Positions 8,033 to 11,437 of a stretch of 11,437 nt of DNA are shown in pieces. Location: NCBI GenBank assembly GCA_028565635.1, contig JAOXYB010053234.1, forward strand, positions 1-11,437, given 5' to 3'. Within the stretch, counting starts at the first letter, position 1; the number at the start of each line of letters is the position of its first letter. Under the pieces are notes generated by a model, which did no database searches, was not told the origin of the DNA, and saw only the letters and a list, made by a program, of their open reading frames with translations. This stretch comes from Phoronis ovalis. Lineage: Eukaryota > Phoronida > Phoronidae. The translations under genes were made by a program, and so were the position numbers.

Positions 8033-8247
8033 GTGTGATGTGTGGAATATGTTGTAATGCCAGTTTCACAAACAAGCGGAGTCTCAAGCGACACATTGAA
8101 AGCAGCCATGTTGGAATTAAGTTTCCTTGCCCATTTTGTTCATATAAAGGCACACAGAAAGTCAATTTGCGGCGACATGTGAAATTGGTTCACAAGGAAA
8201 TACATGAGAACTTGCACAAATACAAGGAATATTTTCCAGGACTGTAG
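8033..8247 (+). CDS. alternative terminal exon 6: C2H2 finger pair
   Basis: The acceptor is ATTTGACTTGTAG, the junction is Gly, and 70 codons run to TAG. Finger 1 is CGICCNASF with helix NKRSLKR. The linker is VGIKFP. Finger 2 is CPFCSYKGTQ with helix QKVNLRR, and the tail ends KEYFPGL. It is the nearest relative of the exon before it. All zinc ligands are present in both fingers. Its own spacer (8248-8342) has no AATAAA, so the transcript must use a later poly(A) site. Confidence 0.88.
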
Positions 8248-8342
8248 ATTAAGACTGGTCCGCTCGTTATGTTGCTATGGCTATGCAAATTATGAGATTT
8301 ACAACAAGAATGATTTTCAAATTTATGATATTTGACTTGTAG

Positions 8343-8533
8343 GTGTGGTGTGCGGAATAAGTTGTAAGGCCTGCTTCACAAATGAGCGTGGTCTCAAGCG
8401 CCACATTGAAAGTAGTCATGTTGGATTTACATATCCTTGTCCATTTTGTTCATATAAAGGCACACAGAAAGTCAGTTTACGACGTCATGTGAAATCTGTA
8501 CATAAAGAAATACAAGAGAACTTGTACATATAG
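8343..8533 (+). CDS. alternative terminal exon 7: finger pair with shortened tail
   Basis: The acceptor is ATTTGACTTGTAG, but the usual CTGAT upstream has become ATGAT. The junction is Gly and 62 codons run to TAG. Finger 1 reads CGISCKACF: the middle Cys of the usual CxxCC is Ser, leaving C-x3-C spacing, with helix NERGLKR. Finger 2 is intact with helix QKVSLRR. The conserved tail is cut to ENLYI by a small deletion, with the next spacer resuming at CTGATCTGCTCG. Both fingers may still fold, so I call it coding. It could also be an early stage of decay, since the next copies are broken. Confidence 0.7.
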
Positions 8534-8605
8534 ACTGATCTGCTCGTTGTTGCTATGGCTAAGGATTGAAGGACGATTTTCAAATGTATGATATTTAACT
8601 TGTAG

Positions 8606-8730
8606 GTTTGATGTGTGGAATAAAGAAGCACCACATTGAAAGTAGCCATATTAAAAAAATTCATATCTTGCCTTTTTTGTTCATATGAAATCAAACAGAA
8701 AGCAACTTTAAGCTGTGTGCATAAAGAAAC
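8606..8730 (+). pseudogene. broken finger exon (copy 8)
   Basis: The acceptor (ATTTAACTTGTAG) and the start G-L-M-C-G-I remain. The frame then jumps directly to HHIESSH, so the second Cys and the finger 1 helix are deleted. Finger 2 is out of frame and ends at TGA 8686-8688. Degraded finger 2 sequence (CTTGCC...TTTTGTTCATATG, GTGTGCATAAAGAAAC) continues to about 8730. An AATAAA created at the deletion point lies at 8619-8624. Confidence 0.75.
8619..8624 (+). terminator. candidate poly(A) signal inside broken copy 8
   Basis: AATAAA 86 bp after the stop of alternative exon 7, followed about 45 bp later by a T-rich stretch (CCTTTTTTGTTC). It is the first canonical signal downstream of exons 4 to 7 and could serve them all. 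Motif-only evidence. Confidence 0.3.
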
Positions 8731-8814
8731 TTCTATGGCTTATATATACTAAAGATTTGAAATGAAGATTTTGCAGCATGAGTTTTAAGTTATAAACGAT
8801 CTTAAAATGCCAGT

Positions 8815-8957
8815 TGTAACAGCCTCTATTTTGACATTACACTTACTTGCCTACTGGTTGATACAGAAAATTAAGTTACAATGGAATTTGAAAATGTGTG
8901 TACAGAAATGCATTAGAACTTTCAAACATACATGGAGTATTTCACTGCTGTATAAAG
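8815..8957 (+). pseudogene. finger exon relic (copy 9)
   Basis: No acceptor or open frame remains, but the order of blocks still follows the module. CAGCCTCTATTTTGACATTACAC matches the region after the finger 1 His pair. ACAGAAAATTAAGTTACAATG matches the finger 2 helix. AAATGTGTGTACAGAAATGC and ACATGGAGTATTTCACTG match the second His and the tail. Finger 2 Cys codons are lost. An open frame at 8807-9010 crosses it in the wrong frame and is not meaningful. Confidence 0.6.
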
Positions 8958-9055
8958 AGATGCTTTGCTCCGCTCTTTGTGCTGTCTGTCATAACTGTAA
9001 AAATGTATAGAATTTTGTAAGACTAATTTCTTTGGAGTTCTGATATTTTACTTTG

Positions 9056-9182
9056 GTGTGATATGTGGATGTTGCAGTACCAGTTTCAAGTATAAAGGTA
9101 ATCTCAATTGCCACATTCAAAGCCTATTAAGGAAATAGATGAAACTATAAACAAATGTAAGGAATATTTTCCTGGGCAATAG
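9056..9182 (+). pseudogene. broken finger exon (copy 10)
   Basis: Finger 1 is readable (VICGCCSTSF, then L and H), but the acceptor AG is lost: ATTTTACTTTG stands where the others have ATTTGACTTGTAG. A deletion removes everything from the end of finger 1 through finger 2. The frame stops at a TAG around 9136, while the tail (KEYFPGQ, then TAG at 9180-9182) survives in another frame. Its sequence joins the CxxCC-type copies upstream, so it closes that sub-family. Confidence 0.75.
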
Positions 9183-9199
9183 GCATTGACTTTTTTTAG

Positions 9200-9233
9200 G
9201 TGATTTGTGGACATTGCACATTTTCAAGTTAAG
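9200..9233 (+). pseudogene. small fragment of a finger exon (copy 11)
   Basis: A good acceptor (GACTTTTTTTAG) is followed by GTGATTTGTGGACATTGCAC and TTTTCAAG, which reads V-I-C-G-H-C-T-F in the frame the module would use. Two bases are missing at the splice junction, so phase-1 entry is out of frame. The rest of the module is gone. Confidence 0.5.
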
Positions 9234-9259
9234 ATTGAAGGAATATCACTTTGTTGCTG

Positions 9260-9478
9260 GATTACAACAGTGCAGAGTGTGTGAGAAAAGTTTCAAGTCG
9301 AGGCTGGGATTAAAATCACGTAGACAGTAACCATCTTGGCATTAGTTATCAATGTCCCTTCTGTTAACAGAAAACTGCACAGAAAACCAACTTTCGATGA
9401 CACATGAAAATAGTTCACCAAGAAATTAATGAAAATCACTATATCAATACATGTAGAGAAAATTTTCCCAGTTACTGA
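9260..9478 (+). pseudogene. broken finger exon (copy 12)
   Basis: This is full length but decayed. The acceptor AG has become TG (TTTGTTGCTG against TTTGTTGCAG in the next copy). Finger 1 reads QCRVCEKSFKSRLGLKS, with the first His lost, then runs into TAA. A shift to another frame recovers LGISYQCPFC, then a stop, and a second stop at the end of the finger 2 helix. The tail survives as ENFPSY to TGA at 9476-9478. It belongs to the CxxC-type sub-family. Confidence 0.8.
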
Positions 9479-9521
9479 GCATTCTCAACTAAAGAATTGA
9501 CAGAATTTCCCTTTGTTGCAG

Positions 9522-9733
9522 GTTGGCAGTGTGGATTGTGTGGGATGAATTTCAAGTCTAAAAATGGACTCAAGTTGCATATTGCAAAGAGCCATGTTGG
9601 AATTAGGTATCCCTGCCCATTCTGCTCTTATAAAGCTACGCAGAAAACACACCTTCGAGGTCACATCAAAACAGTTCATAGAGAGTTGCATGAAAATATG
9701 AGTATATATAAGGAGTATTTTTCCAGTCAGTGA
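9522..9733 (+). CDS. alternative terminal exon 13: C2H2 finger pair (second sub-family)
   Basis: The acceptor is CCCTTTGTTGCAG, a good pyrimidine tract unlike the upstream group. The junction is Gly and 69 codons run to TGA. Finger 1 is fully canonical (CGLCGMNF, helix SKNGLKL, H-x4-H), without the extra Cys. The linker is VGIRYP. Finger 2 is CPFCSYKATQ with the most divergent helix of the set, QKTHLRG (His at 3 and Gly at 6 instead of Ser/Asn and Arg). The tail is ENMSIYKEYFSSQ. It is flanked by broken copies on both sides. Because it differs in both helices, it should bind a clearly different site. Confidence 0.85.
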
Positions 9734-9797
9734 GGAATGGTTCTAGTCACATTTTCAGTTAAAGAACAAGGAATTTTAGTTTCTTACATTTTTGCAG

Positions 9798-9990
9798 TGT
9801 GGATTGCGTGGAGCAAATTTTAAGTCTAAAAGTGGATTCGAGTTGTGTATTAACCATAGATATTTTGGAATTGGCTACCCTTGCCTGTGCTAAATGTGCA
9901 AGAAAGCTCCCTTGGCCAAATGTGAAAACAGTACATAAAGAATTACAAGCTAATTTTAGGAAATATGAAGAATATTTCACTTGGAAATAA
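9798..9990 (+). pseudogene. broken finger exon (copy 14)
   Basis: It derives from the same sub-family as the copy at 9522. The bases between the old acceptor and the first Cys are lost, so splicing at TTTTTGCAG (ending 9797) enters out of frame. In the old frame the second Cys of finger 1 is Arg (CGLRGANF) and the first His is Cys. The frame ends at CLC-stop in finger 2, whose helix is deleted. The tail (VHKELQANFRKYEEYF) is open in another frame to TAA at 9988-9990. Confidence 0.8.
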
Positions 9991-10249
9991 AGAATGGTTA
10001 GATATAAATGAAAACCCTACTACATTTAAGACTTTAAAAGATTATTCTAGCGCTACACTAAGGCGATTTATTCACAGGATAACTTTCACCTTGCCCTGGA
10101 TATTGAAGGATTGAATTTTAGAGGCCAGTCCAAGACTGAAAATGTTCTTTGAGACCAATTGTACATGTCCAATAATAATCAGTAAATATTTATCACCTCC
10201 AAGCTGTGTTTAGTTGCTATAAGATGTGCATTACATTGTTGCCTGTGTT
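9991..10249 (+). other. spacer without recognisable gene
   Basis: A stretch of AT-rich sequence between broken copies 14 and 15. I see no finger motif, splice-flanked frame or clear repeat in it. AATAAA at 9986-9991 overlaps its left edge and is the first canonical signal downstream of alternative exon 13. Confidence 0.5.
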
Positions 10250-10420
10250 ACGTGTGAATTGTGTGCTGTCCACTTCACAATAAAACCCAATCTTCGAAGA
10301 CCTAAGAAAGATAGTCTTGTAGGGGCCAAGCAGTACTCATGGTCATTCTGTGCTTATGAAGTGGGACAAAATCCCAACCCGACACATGTAAAATGCGCAT
10401 AGCATAATGCATGAAAAGAA
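10250..10420 (+). pseudogene. highly decayed finger exon (copy 15)
   Basis: It reads open from T-C-E-L-C-A-V-H-F through a finger 1 helix, then Y-S-W-S-F-C-A-Y and T-H-V-K-C-A to a TAG at 10400-10402. The module layout is kept but key ligands are gone: the first His of finger 1 is Pro, its second His is missing and the first Cys of finger 2 is Trp. No acceptor AG stands at the expected place (TTGTTGCCTG). A small deletion before the last His shifts the tail. Confidence 0.65.
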
Positions 10421-10563
10421 GTTCTTTTCTGACCAGGAAGCAAGGAGTGTGGTTGGAGCAGAAAACCTATATTTAGTGTGGACTCATGGATGCATGTAGT
10501 GTTGATTTCAGTAATCTTGTGGCAAGCTTTTTGTAGAAACAAGTTTTGTTGTTTTTTTTTTAG

Positions 10564-10778
10564 ATTATTTGAAGTGTGAAGTTTGTGGTGTGAATTTCAA
10601 GAGCAGAACAGGCCTAAAACTTCATTTTGACAGTAGACATTCAGGAATTAATTACCCCTGTCTGTTTTGTTCGTATATTGGTACTCAGAAAGTTAGCTTG
10701 CGTAGACACATGAGAACAATTCATAAAGAAATTCATGACAATTTAGACAAATACAAGGAGTATTTTGCTGGTCAATAA
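10564..10778 (+). CDS. alternative terminal exon 16: C2H2 finger pair (second sub-family)
   Basis: The acceptor GTTGTTTTTTTTTAG has the strongest pyrimidine tract in the array. The junction codon becomes Asp (G|AT) instead of Gly, and 70 codons run to TAA. Finger 1 is canonical, CEVCGVNF with helix SRTGLKL and H-x4-H. The linker is SGINYP. Finger 2 is CLFCSYIGTQ with helix QKVSLRR and H-x4-H. The tail is DNLDKYKEYFAGQ. All eight zinc ligands are present. Its strong splice site suggests it may be a default or highly used isoform, which is inference only. Confidence 0.87.
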
Positions 10779-10883
10779 GAAGTTTGAGAACTAAATGTGT
10801 TCGGGACTTCAACATGGCAGGTAGCTGCATTGTTGCATACTTAGCAAGGCAACCAGTGAAAGACAATTTCCACCTTGTTTTAG

Positions 10884-11089
10884 GTTTGCAGTGCGGTTTG
10901 TGTGGTACTGATTTCAAGAGCAAGGCAGGTTTCAAACTTCGTATGGAAAGCAGCCATTTTGGAACTATTTATCCATGTCCTTTATGTGAATACAAAGCAA
11001 CTCAAAAACAAAACCTACGACGGCATATTAAATGTGTGCATAAAGAAGTATATGCTAATCTAAATGCAACGCAGCAGTATTTTGACTAA
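10884..11089 (+). CDS. alternative terminal exon 17: finger pair lacking one His
   Basis: The acceptor is CCACCTTGTTTTAG, the junction is Gly, and 67 codons run to TAA. Finger 1 is CGLCGTDF with helix SKAGFKL, but the first zinc His is Arg (KLRMESSH), so only three ligands remain. Finger 2 is intact, CPLCEYKATQ with helix QKQNLRR, and the tail is reduced to NATQQYFD. The frame and splice site are clean, so I call it coding. Finger 1 may be unfolded or bind zinc poorly. No canonical AATAAA was seen between its stop and the window end. Confidence 0.75.
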
Positions 11090-11437
11090 GACATTCAAAT
11101 TTGATTTCGGACCTTTAAAAGGAAAGAAATAAGACCACTAGGTAATTTGTATCATAAAGTTGTCCCACAAGACGGAATGCCAGCTTAACATTGTATAAAG
11201 TTTAGATATTTTAATGATCCTTACGTTCTTTTGCAAGTAACTTTGCAGATCTTTGTCCCGGGGTACTCAATGTATTTTTTGGTTGGATTATGCAGCTTGG
11301 TTGAAATTTTTTTATTGGGATTGTATACTTCTTGGTGCATTTTTTTGAATTGCTAGACCTTAAAGATATTCAAAAATTTGGATTGCTACCCACTGCTTAC
11401 AGAAAATAATTTGGATTAATTTTAGGTTTGTATCCAT
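11090..11437. other. downstream region, no gene seen
   Basis: AT-rich sequence after the last finger exon seen. No further finger copy is recognisable, but more may lie beyond the window. It contains an inverted copy of a motif found at the window start (see the repeat entries). Confidence 0.5.
11253..11282 (-). repeat. possible dispersed repeat, right copy (inverted)
   Basis: On the minus strand this reads CCAAAAAATACATTGAGTAC, then CCCGGGACAA, similar to positions 49-83 on the plus strand. The two copies are in opposite orientation, about 11.2 kb apart, on either side of the gene region seen here. Confidence 0.3.

Larger units (their letters stand above)
6515..11089 (+). repeat. tandem array of alternative zinc-finger terminal exons
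   Basis: Seventeen recognisable copies of one module on the plus strand. Each intact copy has an acceptor, two bases completing a phase-1 codon, finger 1, a VGIxYP-like linker, finger 2, a short tail and a stop. Nine copies are intact and eight are broken. In the first part the period is close to 310 bp (starts 7408, 7722, 8033, 8343) and the spacers are also alike, so whole units including their splice sites were duplicated. From 9.2 kb onwards the copies are more diverged and spaced more widely. The arrangement matches the known lola strategy of alternative 3' finger exons. Orthology is not shown. Confidence 0.85.

Noticed and set aside
6517-8533. A single poly-zinc-finger protein read through the exons, or a row of small single-exon genes
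   Set aside because: Every unit has its own stop, intact copies open with TTG or GTG after a splice acceptor instead of a proper ATG, and all match the phase of the shared exon.
7153-8730. CRISPR-like or satellite repeat explanation for the 310-bp periodicity
   Set aside because: The repeated unit is a coding exon with its splice site, and substitutions respect zinc ligands. This is tandem exon duplication.
9799-9990. 63-codon open frame as a working exon
   Set aside because: Entry from the acceptor at 9797 is out of frame, the finger Cys and His codons lie in another frame, and only the tail is shared with the intact modules.

Overview
The window is animal (metazoan) nuclear DNA, not bacterial. 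It is AT-rich, the coding sequence is interrupted by GT..AG introns, and the coding parts are C2H2 zinc-finger exons. A mollusc, perhaps a bivalve, is my best guess from general sequence style; nothing here proves it. One plus-strand gene appears to fill the window: a transcription factor whose DNA-binding end is chosen by alternative splicing, organised like Drosophila longitudinals lacking (lola).

Layout. Positions 1-467 look like a promoter (two ATGACTCAT AP-1 palindromes, a CTCF-like core, a YY1-like site) and a non-coding first exon ending at a strong donor (467|468). Intron 1 carries a MITE-like inverted-repeat element (about 1021-1421). The start exon (1697-1885) has an ATG in ideal context, overlapped by a short upstream ORF. 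After a 2 kb intron, the shared exon 3951-4673 encodes a low-complexity region with two SUMO consensus sites and basic, NLS-like stretches. It ends in phase 1. After a 1.8 kb intron, an array runs from 6515 to 11089 with seventeen recognisable copies of a zinc-finger-pair exon. Nine are intact: 6515, 6821, 7408, 7722, 8033, 8343, 9522, 10564 and 10884. Eight are broken, starting near 7153, 8606, 8815, 9056, 9200, 9260, 9798 and 10250.

How it works (inference). Every intact copy has its own acceptor, enters in the same phase and ends in its own stop codon. One can therefore be used per transcript as a 3' terminal coding exon. This gives nine predicted isoforms, most about 360 residues long, sharing 291 residues and differing only in the two fingers and a short tail. 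Finger 2 is nearly constant, whereas the finger 1 recognition helix differs from copy to copy, so exon choice would swap DNA specificity. The array has two sub-families: a tight tandem of about 310-bp units (6.5-9.2 kb) with a CxxCC finger 1 and weak, uniform acceptors, and a looser downstream group (9.2-11.1 kb) with a canonical CxxC finger 1 and stronger acceptors. No BTB domain is visible, unlike lola. The 50-residue N-terminal exon is not one I recognise.
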